Shown in pieces: positions 47,190-56,501 of a stretch of DNA of 64,000 bases (positions within the stretch are counted from its first letter, which is position 1; each line of letters opens with the position of its first letter). Source of the DNA: Amycolatopsis mediterranei (lineage in GTDB: Bacteria; Actinomycetota; Actinomycetes; Mycobacteriales; Pseudonocardiaceae); NCBI RefSeq assembly GCF_026017845.1, contig NZ_CP100416.1, positions 10,324,081 through 10,388,080 of the forward strand, given 5' to 3'. A program made the translations under genes and the position numbers. A model generated the notes under the pieces. It searched no databases and was not told the DNA's origin. It saw nothing but the letters and a program-made list of their open reading frames with translations.

Positions 47190-47951
47190 TCAGTACCCGA
47201 AGTCCTGGACCCAGTACCAGCCCGCGGTGGTGACGCCGACGCCGATCTTCTTGAGCGAGCAGTTCAGGATGTTCGCGCGGTGGCCTTCGGAGTTCATCCA
47301 GGAGTCCATGACCTGCGCGGCAGACGTCTGCCCGCGCGCGATGTTCTCCGCGCCCGGCTTCGGGTAACCGGCCTGCTTGATGCGCTGGTCGAACGTCGTG
47401 CCGTCGGGACTGGTGTGGGAGAAGAAGTTCTCGGCCGACATCTGGTCGCTGTAGTCCTGCGCGGCCTTCGTGACGTGCGACTCCTCGGTCAGCGGGTCAC
47501 AGCCGGCCTTGGCGCGCTCGTCGTTGACCAGCGCGATGACCTGAGCGGCCGTCGAAGGCGCGACGCGGGCGGCGGGCTTGGTGCTCGACGGCGGCGGAGC
47601 TTCGGACGTCGAGGGCTGCGGCGGCGGCTGCTGCTCCGGCGACGTTTCGGTCGGCGCGGGTTGCGCGCTGGACGTCGTCGAGGCCGGGGCCGAGGGGGTA
47701 GGCGCGGCAGGCTGACCGGGGGTGGTGGTCTGGACCTTGCCGCCGGCGAGGTCGGTTCCACTGCCGCTGCCGGCGCCGGCGGGCGCGTTCGGCAGGACGA
47801 GCGCCGCGGCGCCGAGCTCGGCGGTGTTTCCTTCGGCGGTGGCCATCCAGGTGCCGGCCGCGGCGGAAAAAACGCCGAGCAGCACACTGAGTGACACCAT
47901 CACCACGTGAGCACGTTCACCAATGGGGGACACGGCGCAGGAACGTATCAC
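47190..47951 (-). CDS. CAP-domain (SCP/PR1) secreted protein
   Basis: The product has an N-terminal hydrophobic signal (VVMVSLSVLLGVFSAAAGTW), a Pro/Thr/Ser linker (about 65-128) and a CAP domain (about 130-253) with IALVNDERAKAGCDPL, SHTSPDGTTFDQRI, GAENIARGQ and the HRANILN motif. The sporulation-type YkwD group fits. Start uncertain: GTG 47951, GTG 47933 and ATG 47900 are all possible; I took the longest. Role unknown, usually lipid or wall binding. Confidence 0.87.
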   Translation of the reverse strand: MIRSCAVSPIGERAHVVMVSLSVLLGVFSAAAGTWMATAEGNTAELGAAALVLPNAPAGAGSGSGTDLAGGKVQTTTPGQPAAPTPSAPASTTSSAQPAPTETSPEQQPPPQPSTSEAPPPSSTKPAARVAPSTAAQVIALVNDERAKAGCDPLTEESHVTKAAQDYSDQMSAENFFSHTSPDGTTFDQRIKQAGYPKPGAENIARGQTSAAQVMDSWMNSEGHRANILNCSLKKIGVGVTTAGWYWVQDFGY

Positions 47952-48051
47952 GGGACAATTACGGCGAGAACCCTACGAACGCACTGGTCACATTTCCCGT
48001 CGGCGACAGGCACCGATTTCCCGGGAATCGGCCGCTTCCGCGTTACTCCAT

Positions 48052-51000
48052 TCAGCTCATTCGAACGACGAAGGTCGCTTCGCCGGACGCTGTCACCGGA
48101 CGACGGGTCGGGTCTTGACCGGTGGCGGCTGCTTTGCTCCGGAAGCCAACTTTGCCCGCGGTCGTTGTGCAGATGTACGAGATTTCGGCGTCCACGGCCA
48201 GGTGGTTCTCGGTTCGCGCGCACGCCGGGGTGTGGTCGTCGACGACCCGGATGTCGGTGAGGGGGACGTCACCGGTGTTCTTGACCAGGATCGAAAACGT
48301 GACGGTGTCGCCTTCCCGGACTTCGTAGGGAGCCGCGTCTTTCATGACGGCGATCTCGGGGTGGACGACATCGACTTTTGCGTCACCGGCTGATTGCACC
48401 GCGCGACCACTCGGGTCAATTCCAGTGATCTCGACGGCTTGCCGGAAGTCGTCGTCGGGCGCTTTGCGGGTGCACGTGTAGGTCTTCGTCGCTCCGGCGG
48501 CCACGGTGTCGAACTTGTTCGCGCAGGAGGTTTGTTCGTCCACAACGGACACTGCGGCGAGCGGAACGTCGCCGGCGTTGGTGACGGCGATGGTGAAGGT
48601 GACTTCGTCGCCGGCGCGGACCGTCTGGGGCGTCGCGGCGGCCGTGATCTTGACGGCGGGGTGGATGACGTCGAGCTTGTCGGCATCCTCGGCGGCGACC
48701 GGCGGCCCGACCGGGGCGGCGGCCGTCGCTTTCGCGGTGGTTTCCGCGTCGTCGGCCGGGGCGGTCGTAGTGCAGTCGAAGTTCCGCTTGTCTTGGGGTT
48801 TCAGCTCGTCGAAGGTCTTCGTGCAGGACCCGCTTCGGACGTCGACGGCGGTCAGCGGGACGTCGCCGGTGTTGGTGACGGTGAGGGTGGCGGTGACGGC
48901 GTCGCCGGGGCGGAAGGGGCCGCCGTGGATGTCCTGGGTGAGCGCGAGGGCCGGGTGCAGCACGGTGTAAGCCGCGTCGTCGGTCGCGCTGACCTGGCGT
49001 TTCACCGGATCGGTGCCTGTTGCGGTGGCGGAGCTCACAAAATTGTCGGTGCCGGCGTCTACTTTGCAGGAGCGGCGCTGCCGGGCGCCGGGAAGGAGGG
49101 TGCCGATGGACTGAGCGCACGCCGGAGTCCGACTGTCCATGAGGGACACCTCGGTCAGCGGGACATCACCGGTGTTCGCGACGACGAGGGTGAAGGTGAC
49201 GGTGTCGCCTTGCCGGACACGCGCGGGTGCGGCGTCATCCGTGACGCTGATCGCGGGGTGGATGACATCGACCCCGGCACTGGCGGCGGCGGTCACCGGC
49301 CGGTTCGTGGCATCGGTACCGCTGGCATTCGCAACGGCGGCGAAGTCGGCTTCCCCGGCGGCTTGGGTGCAGGTGTAGGTCTGCTTGGCCTGCGGTTCGA
49401 GCCGGCCCAGGGCCTTGCTGCAGTCCGGCGCCAGCTCGTCGGCGACGGCAACGTCCCGGAGCGCGCTGTCACCGGTGTTGGTGACGGTGACGGTCGAGGT
49501 CACGGTATCTCCGGCGCGCACGACGGCGGGATCGACGGTCCGGGCGACCGCAACGGCGGGGTGGATGACATCGACCGCGGCACTACCGGAAGCGGTGACC
49601 TCCGCGCCGACGGGCGGGGTGGCGACGACCCGGACGCTGCGGGTGACGTCGTCGGCCGGGGCCGTGGTGGTGCAGGCGAAGTCGCGGGAGGTGCCGGGGT
49701 CGAGGGTGCCGTCGAGGGTCTGGGTGCAGCCGGTGGCTGGGCTCTGGGTGGCCGAAGGAGCCGCTCGGGCGCCGGTGCCCGATGCGGCGGCGGCTGGGCT
49801 GCCACCGGCTCGCGTGCCCGCAGCCTGCGCGCCCCGGGCCTGCGCGCTGGTGGCCAGCGCGTCCGCGACTCGGAGGCTCGCCAGCGGCACGTCACCGGTG
49901 TTGCGGACCGTGATCCGGAACGGCACCTTGTCGCCCTCGCGGAACGGGCCGCCCGTCACCTCGGTCGTGATCGCGACCGCCGGGTGCTGGACCGCGAACG
50001 CTCCCTCCGCGGCCGCCGTCACCGGGCGGGCCGTCGGGTCCGTGCCGGTCAGCGTCGGCTTGTTCGCAAAGCCGGCCGAGCCCGCGAGCGTCGTGCACGT
50101 GTACTCCTGCTGAGCCTGCGGCAGAAGCGCGCCGAACCGCTTCGCGCACGCCGGGACCTGGTCGTCCGCGACCGCGACCTCGGTGAGCGGCACGTCGCCC
50201 GTGTTGGCCGCGGTGATCGTCCAGGTCACCGCGTCGCCCTCGCGGACCTGGGCTGGTGTCGCGCGCACGGACAGCTTGACCGCCGGGTGGATCACGTCCA
50301 CCGCCGCGTCGTCGGTGACCTTCACCGCGCGGCCGAGCTGGTCCTTGCCGGTCGCCGTGGCCGTCGTGGCGAAGTCGTCCGGTGGGGCTGGTGCGGTGCA
50401 CGTGTAGGCGACCGTCGCGCCCGGGGCCAGTACGCCGATCGCCTTGGCGCACGCCGGGACGTCGTCCGTCACGGCCACCTCGGTCAGCGGTGCGTCGCCG
50501 GCGTTGGCGACCGTCATCGCGAACGTGATCGGGTCGCCGGCGCGCGCGACGGCGGGCGTGGCGTCCTTCGTGAGCGTCAGCGCCGGGGTGATCACCGTGA
50601 CCATCGCCGACGCGGTGGCCGTCACGGGCCGGCCGGAGAGGTCGGTTCCGGTCGCCGTCACCTGGGACGTCGTGGTCCGGGACGGGTTCGCCGCGCACGT
50701 GTACGTCTGCGTCGCGCTGGCGGCCAGGCCGGCGAAGGTGCGCGCGCACGCCGACGTCGTGTCGTCGGTGAGCTTCACCGGTGCGAGCGGGCTGTCGCCG
50801 GTGTTGCGCACCGCGACCGTCCAGGTGACGGCGTCGCCCGCGTGGATCACCGGCTGGTCCGCGGTCTTGGTGACCTCGACGGCGGGCGCGATCGTCGGCG
50901 CGGGCGCGTCGGCCGTCGCCGTGACCTGCTTGCCGAGCTCGTCGGTGCCCACCGCGCTCGCCGTGTTGACGCCGTCGGCGATCGGCGCCTTCGCGGCGCA

Positions 51001-52554
51001 CGTCGTCGTGCGGCTTTCGCCCGGCGCGAGCGCTCCGGTGAGAGTGCACGACGGCGTCTTCGGGTCGGCGACCTGGAGGCCGGACAGCCCGGTGTCGCCG
51101 GTGTTCGTGACCTTGATCGTGAAGGTCGCGACGTCGCCGGCGCGGTACGCGGGCCGGTCGGCCGTCTTCGTCATGCCCAGCGCCGGGTGCAGGACGTCGA
51201 CGCGCGCGCCGGCGACGCCGTTGAGCGCGTCACCGAGCGCGCTCGTGCCCGTCGCCTTCGCGGTGTTCGTGAAGTCGTCGGGTGGCGCGGTTCCGGTGCA
51301 CGTGTAGCTGACCGTCTGACGCGCGGCGAGCGTGCCGAGCGGTTTGGCGCAGCCCGGCACGGCCGCGTCGGCGACCTCGACACCGGACGCCGCGACGTCG
51401 CCTGGGTTGGTCACGACGACGGCGAACGTCACCGGCTCGCCGGCGTGCGCCTTCGACTGGGTGGCGCGCACAGCGACCTGAAGTTCGGGCACCGGCACCG
51501 AAAACGCGAGGTTCTGCGCCAGGATGGCGTCGCCGCTGGTGACGAAGCCGAGCTTCGTGCTCGTCGCGCCGGCGGGGATGCTGTCGATGTTGAACGACTT
51601 CGCGTCGACGCTGAAGTTGTTCTTCGCGCCCGGCGCCGCGGCGGTGTCGGCGTTGGAGATGAAGAAATTGGACGTGCCGCCGGTCGCGGGCTCGGCGGCC
51701 GGGGTGCCGTCGACCAGGAACTGGTCACCGGAGGCGCCCCAGTCGCCGTCGTACGCCGTGACGCCGAGGTGGGCATCGGCGGCCGCGGCGCGGAAGCCGG
51801 TGATCGCCGCCTCCGCCGCCGGGGCGCCGGCGGTCTGCCGGACGTGGCCGTCGTCGATGACCACTTTGCGCTTGTTCGGCGCGTAGTCCGCGTTGCGCTC
51901 CGGATAGGCGTAGACGAGCGCGATCGACCAGCCACCCGCGCAGCCGAAACCCCGCAAAGCCCAGACGTTCCCGACCGTCACGTCGAAGGCGGCAGGAACC
52001 TTCGCGAAGAGGCCGGTCACGTCGGCGCGCGCCGAGTAGTAGCCGCCGTCTTCGGTGTACCCCGAAGGCGCGATGTCCACGGACTCCGCGCTGCCGACGG
52101 AAAGCCGGACGTTCTGCTTCGCGGGCGTGCCGGGCGGCGCGACCGCCGAGGGACCGCAGGCGGTGCTGCCGGCCCAGTTAAGCCGGGCGAAGACGACGCG
52201 AGCCCCCGGCGGGACGCCCACCGACGCGCTCGCCGAGTCGAACGTGCCCGGGTCGGCGTCGACGTCGGCCCACTGCATGAAGAAGTCGTCGTTGGCGAGC
52301 GTGTCCTTGCGGTCGGCGGTGTTCGCGCACGCCGCGGGGGTGGCGACCGTCCCCGAGGCCGGCGCGCCGTCGGCGGCGACCGGGCAGCGCAGGACGCCGT
52401 TGCCCGCGTAGACGAAGTCGCCGTAGACCACGTCGTCGTAGCCCACCTCGAACGGCGGCGCGGCGGCCGCGCTCGCCGACGGCACGAAGGCGGAGGCCAG
52501 GAAGACCAGTGCCAGCACGAGAATCGGGCGAAGCGGTCTTTCGGGCAACGGCAC
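48052..52554 (-). CDS. Secreted 1500-residue protein with eleven DUF11-type repeats
   Basis: A Sec signal peptide (MPLPERPLRPILVLALVFLASAF...) is followed by an unassigned N-terminal domain (about 35-355) and eleven beta-sandwich repeats of about 104 residues to the C-terminus. Each begins with a HPAV/HPAL block and continues with GDxVTFT, VTNTGDVPLT and a pair of cysteines (C...YTC). Repeat 6 carries an Ala/Gly/Thr-rich insert near residues 900-935. There is no LPXTG, membrane or lipid anchor, so it is probably released or held non-covalently. DUF11 proteins are surface or sheath components in other bacteria. Confidence 0.92.
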   Translation of the reverse strand: MPLPERPLRPILVLALVFLASAFVPSASAAAAPPFEVGYDDVVYGDFVYAGNGVLRCPVAADGAPASGTVATPAACANTADRKDTLANDDFFMQWADVDADPGTFDSASASVGVPPGARVVFARLNWAGSTACGPSAVAPPGTPAKQNVRLSVGSAESVDIAPSGYTEDGGYYSARADVTGLFAKVPAAFDVTVGNVWALRGFGCAGGWSIALVYAYPERNADYAPNKRKVVIDDGHVRQTAGAPAAEAAITGFRAAAADAHLGVTAYDGDWGASGDQFLVDGTPAAEPATGGTSNFFISNADTAAAPGAKNNFSVDAKSFNIDSIPAGATSTKLGFVTSGDAILAQNLAFSVPVPELQVAVRATQSKAHAGEPVTFAVVVTNPGDVAASGVEVADAAVPGCAKPLGTLAARQTVSYTCTGTAPPDDFTNTAKATGTSALGDALNGVAGARVDVLHPALGMTKTADRPAYRAGDVATFTIKVTNTGDTGLSGLQVADPKTPSCTLTGALAPGESRTTTCAAKAPIADGVNTASAVGTDELGKQVTATADAPAPTIAPAVEVTKTADQPVIHAGDAVTWTVAVRNTGDSPLAPVKLTDDTTSACARTFAGLAASATQTYTCAANPSRTTTSQVTATGTDLSGRPVTATASAMVTVITPALTLTKDATPAVARAGDPITFAMTVANAGDAPLTEVAVTDDVPACAKAIGVLAPGATVAYTCTAPAPPDDFATTATATGKDQLGRAVKVTDDAAVDVIHPAVKLSVRATPAQVREGDAVTWTITAANTGDVPLTEVAVADDQVPACAKRFGALLPQAQQEYTCTTLAGSAGFANKPTLTGTDPTARPVTAAAEGAFAVQHPAVAITTEVTGGPFREGDKVPFRITVRNTGDVPLASLRVADALATSAQARGAQAAGTRAGGSPAAAASGTGARAAPSATQSPATGCTQTLDGTLDPGTSRDFACTTTAPADDVTRSVRVVATPPVGAEVTASGSAAVDVIHPAVAVARTVDPAVVRAGDTVTSTVTVTNTGDSALRDVAVADELAPDCSKALGRLEPQAKQTYTCTQAAGEADFAAVANASGTDATNRPVTAAASAGVDVIHPAISVTDDAAPARVRQGDTVTFTLVVANTGDVPLTEVSLMDSRTPACAQSIGTLLPGARQRRSCKVDAGTDNFVSSATATGTDPVKRQVSATDDAAYTVLHPALALTQDIHGGPFRPGDAVTATLTVTNTGDVPLTAVDVRSGSCTKTFDELKPQDKRNFDCTTTAPADDAETTAKATAAAPVGPPVAAEDADKLDVIHPAVKITAAATPQTVRAGDEVTFTIAVTNAGDVPLAAVSVVDEQTSCANKFDTVAAGATKTYTCTRKAPDDDFRQAVEITGIDPSGRAVQSAGDAKVDVVHPEIAVMKDAAPYEVREGDTVTFSILVKNTGDVPLTDIRVVDDHTPACARTENHLAVDAEISYICTTTAGKVGFRSKAAATGQDPTRRPVTASGEATFVVRMS

Positions 52555-52622
52555 TCCTCGCCACCTCCGGGGCCGAGCGACCTTGGGAGCGTGGCACGAG
52601 ACCCGGTTTTACGCCTTCAAAC

Positions 52623-53105
52623 TCACTCGTTCGTGGCCTCTGAGCCCGAGGCGGTCAGCTTCGCCGTCGACTCGTGGGTGAGGGCGGTGGCGGCCTGGGC
52701 GAACCCGATGATCGTCCGGAGCTCGTCGTCGGTGTAGCGGTCGCAGAGCTCGTACATGCCCTTGACCAGGTGGTCCCACAGGTGCAGGCCGCTCGCGATG
52801 GCGGCCTGGTCCAGCGCGATGAGGACCTTGCGCCGGTCGTCCGGGTGCCGCTCGCGGTTGACGATGCCCTTGCGCTCGAGCCGGTCGATCATCGCCGTCA
52901 CCGACGCGGGCGCGAGGCCCGACAGCTGCGCGAGGTCCTTCGGCGTCTGGGGGCCGAACCGCGCGAGGTAGTCAAGGACCTTGCTCTCCACCGCCGAGAG
53001 CCCCCGGGTCTCGGCGATCGCGGTGTGGAACATGACCGTCGCCGTCGACATCTCCCGCGACTTGAGCAGGACTTCCTCGACGAGTTTCGTTCGCTCGCTT
53101 GACAC
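52623..53105 (-). CDS. MarR family transcriptional regulator
   Basis: The 160-residue regulator has the winged helix GPQTPKDLAQLSGLAPASVTAMIDRLERKGIVNRERHPDDRRKVLIALD. GTG at 53105 was chosen over the longer frame because the divergent operator lies upstream. It is divergent from an FAD monooxygenase with a 20-bp palindrome between, a common repressor-enzyme arrangement. Confidence 0.92.
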   Translation of the reverse strand: MSSERTKLVEEVLLKSREMSTATVMFHTAIAETRGLSAVESKVLDYLARFGPQTPKDLAQLSGLAPASVTAMIDRLERKGIVNRERHPDDRRKVLIALDQAAIASGLHLWDHLVKGMYELCDRYTDDELRTIIGFAQAATALTHESTAKLTASGSEATNE

Positions 53106-53128
53106 GGCGACCAGCGTAACCCACTCTT

Positions 53129-53148
53129 TAGTTCGACAAAACGAATTA
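53129..53148. promoter_or_regulatory. Likely MarR operator between marR and the FAD monooxygenase
   Basis: TAGTTCG-N6-CGAATTA, a 7-bp inverted repeat with one mismatch in AT-rich intergenic sequence. It is 24 bases upstream of the marR start and 30 bases upstream of the monooxygenase start, so it could control both. Confidence 0.65.
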
Positions 53149-53178
53149 GTTTCTAAGACATTCGAGGGGACGAACAAC

Positions 53179-54372
53179 ATGACACGGGCACTGATCATCG
53201 GCGGCGGGGTGGCGGGCACGATCACGGCCATCGCGCTGCACGAGGCCGGGCACGAACCAGTGGTCTTCGAGGCTTACACCCACGACTCCGAGGGCGTCGG
53301 CGCGTTCCTGACGCTGGCGGTCAACGGCCTGGACGCACTGCTGCCGCTCGGCCTCAAGGACGTCGTCCGGAGCGCGGGCTTCGACTCGCCGCGGATGTCG
53401 ATCGGGCTCGGCAACGGCACGCGGCTCGCCGAATTCCCCCTGGGCGGCGCCCTCCCGGACGGCACGGTGAGCCAGACCGTCCTGCGCTCCGACCTCTACG
53501 TCGCGTTGCGCGACGAGGCCGCGCGGCGCGGCATCCGCGTCGAATACGGCAAGCGCCTGATCGGCGCGAACCAGACGAACACGCACGTCACAGCGGACTT
53601 TTCCGACGGCTCACACGCCGACGGCGACCTCCTGATCGGCGCCGACGGCCTCCGCTCCCGCGTCCGCACGATCATCGACCCGGACGCGCCGTCACCGCGG
53701 TACGTCCCCCTGCTGAACACCGGCGGGTTCGCCGAAGGCCTGGACTTGCCCGACAAGCCGGGTGTGCTGAACATGGTCTTCGGCAAGCGCGTGTTCTTCT
53801 GCCACGTCGTCAGCACGGACGGTCGCGTCTGGTGGTTCGCGAACCCGGCCCGCAAGACCGAACCGACGGCGGCCGAGCTGATCACGCTCGCCGGCGAGAA
53901 GCTGCGCGCCGAACTCCTGCACCTGGTGGCCCGCGACCGGACACCGGCCGCCGAAATCATCCGGGCGACGCGGGAGATCTACCCGGCCTGGCCGACGTAC
54001 GACTTCCCGACGGTCCCGGTCTGGCACCGCGGCCGCATGGTGATCATCGGCGACGCGGCGCACGCGACGTCACCGGCGGCGGGCCAGGGCGCCTCGATGG
54101 CCATCGAAGACGCCGTCACGCTGGGCAAGTGCCTCCGCGACGTGCCGGACATCGAGCGCGCGCTGAGCACGTACGAGAGCTTGCGGCGCGAACGCGTCGA
54201 AGCGGTGGTCGCGGCCGGGAAGCGCAACGGCGAGCAGAAGGTGATCGGCCCGGTCGGGCGGGTGGTCCGCGACTTCTTCATCAAGCGGGCGTTCGCGAAG
54301 CCGTCCGACGAGGACCCGAACGCCTTCATGTGGAACCACCGCATCGACTGGAACGAGAAGGTGGCGGTTTAG
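53179..54372 (+). CDS. FAD-dependent monooxygenase
   Basis: The 397-residue protein has the dinucleotide-binding motif GGGVAG (residues 8-13), the DG-type motif LIGADGLRSRVR and GDAAHATSPAAGQGASMAIEDA for FAD ribityl binding, as in group A flavoprotein monooxygenases (PHBH type). GAGGGG precedes the ATG at about 10 bases. Related enzymes hydroxylate aromatic or polyketide substrates or inactivate antibiotics such as tetracycline or rifamycin; the substrate here is unknown. Divergent marR suggests induction by a small phenolic or drug. Confidence 0.92.
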   Translation: MTRALIIGGGVAGTITAIALHEAGHEPVVFEAYTHDSEGVGAFLTLAVNGLDALLPLGLKDVVRSAGFDSPRMSIGLGNGTRLAEFPLGGALPDGTVSQTVLRSDLYVALRDEAARRGIRVEYGKRLIGANQTNTHVTADFSDGSHADGDLLIGADGLRSRVRTIIDPDAPSPRYVPLLNTGGFAEGLDLPDKPGVLNMVFGKRVFFCHVVSTDGRVWWFANPARKTEPTAAELITLAGEKLRAELLHLVARDRTPAAEIIRATREIYPAWPTYDFPTVPVWHRGRMVIIGDAAHATSPAAGQGASMAIEDAVTLGKCLRDVPDIERALSTYESLRRERVEAVVAAGKRNGEQKVIGPVGRVVRDFFIKRAFAKPSDEDPNAFMWNHRIDWNEKVAV

Positions 54373-54408
54373 CGCCCGAGGTACTTCTCCCCGCCGAGGG
54401 CGAATCCA

Positions 54409-54990
54409 CTACCGCCAAGTGTCGACGCGGTGGAAGTTCTTGTACGCCCGGCTCGGGGTCGGGCCGCGCTGCCCCTGGTAGCGGGACCCGGCTTCGCTGG
54501 AACCGTACGGGTGCTCGGCCGAGCTGGACAGCCGGAAGATGCACAGCTGGCCGATCTTCATGCCGGGCCAGAGCGTGATCGGCAGGTTCGCGACGTTCGA
54601 CAGTTCCAGGGTGATGTGCCCGGAGAAGCCGGGGTCGATGAACCCGGCGGTCGAGTGCGTGAGCAGCCCGAGCCGCCCGAGCGACGACTTGCCCTCGAGG
54701 CGGCCGGCCAGGTCGTCGGCCAGGGTGACGAGCTCGAACGTCGAGCCGAGCACGAACTCGCCGGGGTGCAGCACGAAGGGCTCGTCGCCCTCCTTCTCGA
54801 CCAGCGAGGTCAGCTCGTCCTGCTGCAGCTGCGGGTCGATGTGGGTGTACTTGCTGTTGTCGAAGACGCGGAAGAAGCGGTCGAGCCGGACGTCGATGCT
54901 GGACGGCTGGACCATGCCGGCATCGAAGGGGTCGATGCCGAGCCGGCCGGCGTCGAGCTCTTTGCGGAGGTCACGGTCACTGAGCAGCAC
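54409..54990 (-). CDS. dcd: dCTP deaminase (possibly bifunctional dUMP-forming)
   Basis: The 193-residue enzyme deaminates dCTP to dUTP. It shows VQPSSIDVRLDRFFRVF, the LEGKSSLGRLGL phosphate-binding segment, TAGFIDPGFSGHITLELSN with the catalytic Glu region and the C-terminal GQRGPTPSRAY lid. Actinobacterial Dcd enzymes are often bifunctional and release dUMP. It starts at GTG 54990. Confidence 0.96.
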   Translation of the reverse strand: MLLSDRDLRKELDAGRLGIDPFDAGMVQPSSIDVRLDRFFRVFDNSKYTHIDPQLQQDELTSLVEKEGDEPFVLHPGEFVLGSTFELVTLADDLAGRLEGKSSLGRLGLLTHSTAGFIDPGFSGHITLELSNVANLPITLWPGMKIGQLCIFRLSSSAEHPYGSSEAGSRYQGQRGPTPSRAYKNFHRVDTWR

Positions 54991-55013
54991 GGCCCGAAGC
55001 CTATCCGGTGGGC

Positions 55014-55066
55014 TGTGACATCCGGGGCTCCGCCCCGAGCCGGGGGCTCCGCCACCCGGACCCCCG
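55014..55066 (+). repeat. Dispersed hairpin repeat, copy 4
   Basis: This copy lies 9 bases beyond the 3' end of the MPAB-type gene (which reads leftwards) and upstream of dcd. Same orientation as copy 3; nearly identical core to the pair at 2146-2270 in reverse. Confidence 0.85.
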
Positions 55067-55075
55067 AAAAGCTGG

Positions 55076-56272
55076 TCAGGCCGCCCGCATGTGCTGCGCG
55101 TAGGTGGTGTCGGGCGCGAAGATCTTCTCGAGCCGCTTCACGTACCCGCGGCGCCCGGCCCGCCCGATCCGTTCCTGCAGCGCGGTGGCCCCGGGGATGA
55201 ACCGCCGCACGGTCTCGGCGGCGAAGTTGACGCCCGCGACGGCGACGATCGCGGCTTGGGCGACGGGGTCGTTCGGCAGGCCGAGGAAGTCGGCGTTGGT
55301 CTTCCCGAGCACGAGCCGGCTGATCGACGAGTGCACGGCGACGGAGACGTGCGAGAGCACCTTCCCGACGGCCCCGCGCCCCTCGCCGACGGCGGCGTTG
55401 GCCTCGATCAGCGCCTTGGCGAGCCGCTTCGAGTCGTCGTCAGGGATGAACTCGGTGGCGGCGAGCAGCCACAGCAGCCGCCAGGCGTCCTCTTCGCCGG
55501 CGGGCAGCAGCTCGTCGTCGACGCCCATGAGCCAGCCGATGTAGCGCCAGAGGTGCAGGATGTCGCCGCGTTCGCGGGCGGAGTAGCGGAGGCCGAGCAG
55601 CTGCGTGCCGAAGACGTAGACGAGGGAGAAGAGCAGGAGGGTGCCGGCGGTCTGCACCTGGTTGACGGGCCGGTCCCAGGCCGCGTAGTCCCAGTCCTCC
55701 CGCCGGTTCATGGCGGCGCGCACGTGGGCGTGCACGAGCCGGATCCGCAGCGCGGAGGCGTACCCCTTTCGGCCGTGCTCGAGGGCACCGGGGGTGGTGA
55801 CGTCGATCCACCAGGCGGCGGTTTCGACGAGCCTCCGGATGGCCTTGTATTCGATCTCCCCGGTTCCGACCAGCGATTTCGTGGCGCGCGAGGCGAGGTA
55901 GCCGCCCATCAGCGACATGTCCCCGAGCGGGAACAGCCCGAGCAGGCCGGCCCGGGTGATGGCTTTCGCACCTCGCTCGAGCCGCTCGTCGTCGACCCAA
56001 TAGGGCTTGGCGTCGACCTGGTCGAAGAAGTCCTTCAGCGGCCCGGTCGCTTCGGCTCGGTTCGTCAGGGCTTCCTCGAAGAGAGCGCGCCCTTGCCCCT
56101 TGGGCTGCTGCGCCATCCAGGCGACGACGTCGTCCGCGAGCCGGTCCTGCACCTGGGCGAACTCCCGCAGACGCGCGACCTGCCGCTCGTCACCCCGGAT
56201 GTCACCCTCGATGAACAGCCGCTGCGCCAGCCGGAAGCCGCCTTGCCGGAACAGCTCGGGCTCGTCCACCAC
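55076..56272 (-). CDS. Oxygenase MPAB/Lcp family protein (DUF2236)
   Basis: The 398-residue protein matches the MPAB/latex-clearing family: an N-terminal all-helical start, the LRIRLVHAHVRAAM segment with His ligands of a haem b, and the DILHLWRYIGWLMGVDDELLP segment. Characterised relatives include the rubber oxygenase Lcp and mycophenolic-acid MpaB. Substrate unknown. GTG 56272 was chosen because GGAGG is five bases upstream. A perfect palindrome lies 18 bases before the start. Confidence 0.85.
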   Translation of the reverse strand: MVDEPELFRQGGFRLAQRLFIEGDIRGDERQVARLREFAQVQDRLADDVVAWMAQQPKGQGRALFEEALTNRAEATGPLKDFFDQVDAKPYWVDDERLERGAKAITRAGLLGLFPLGDMSLMGGYLASRATKSLVGTGEIEYKAIRRLVETAAWWIDVTTPGALEHGRKGYASALRIRLVHAHVRAAMNRREDWDYAAWDRPVNQVQTAGTLLLFSLVYVFGTQLLGLRYSARERGDILHLWRYIGWLMGVDDELLPAGEEDAWRLLWLLAATEFIPDDDSKRLAKALIEANAAVGEGRGAVGKVLSHVSVAVHSSISRLVLGKTNADFLGLPNDPVAQAAIVAVAGVNFAAETVRRFIPGATALQERIGRAGRRGYVKRLEKIFAPDTTYAQHMRAA

Positions 56273-56289
56273 GCTCACCTCCGCCAGTC

Positions 56290-56305
56290 GACAACAAGTG
56301 TTGTC
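56290..56305. promoter_or_regulatory. Palindromic operator upstream of the MPAB-type gene
   Basis: GACAACA-AG-TGTTGTC, a perfect 7-bp inverted repeat with a 2-base spacer. The form is typical of TetR-family sites; no TetR gene is adjacent. Confidence 0.7.
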
Positions 56306-56337
56306 ACTTGACGCGCGCGAGTCAAGGAGGAGGGCGC

Positions 56338-56368
56338 TGGACAAGGGGATCACGGTGCCGTGTATGCT
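56338..56368 (+). promoter_or_regulatory. Likely promoter of tRNA-Gly
   Basis: TGGACA (56338-56343) and TATGCT (56363-56368, preceded by TG) with a 19-base spacer, 11 bases before the tRNA. Confidence 0.55.
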
Positions 56369-56379
56369 GGCGACGCACT

Positions 56380-56450
56380 GCGGATGTAGTTCAATGGTAG
56401 AACATCAGCTTCCCAAGCTGAATACGCGGGTTCGATTCCCGTCATCCGCT
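56380..56450 (+). tRNA. tRNA-Gly (anticodon CCC)
   Basis: The 71-base sequence folds into a full cloverleaf: 7-bp acceptor (GCGGATG with CATCCGC), D-arm, anticodon stem TCAGC/GCTGA with loop TTCCCAA, and T-arm with a TTCGATT loop. The anticodon reads GGG codons. The CCA end is not encoded. Confidence 0.97.
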
Positions 56451-56456
56451 CTCATC

Positions 56457-56490
56457 GAAAGGCCCCGGGCACAAAAGTCCGGGGCCTTTC
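56457..56490. terminator. Bidirectional terminator after tRNA-Gly
   Basis: A perfect 12-bp stem (56457-56468 with 56479-56490) and 10-base loop, with A residues on the left arm and T residues on the right. It lies between the tRNA and the convergent SnoaL-like gene and can serve both. Confidence 0.85.
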
Positions 56491-56501
56491 GCTTTCCCCG
56501 A

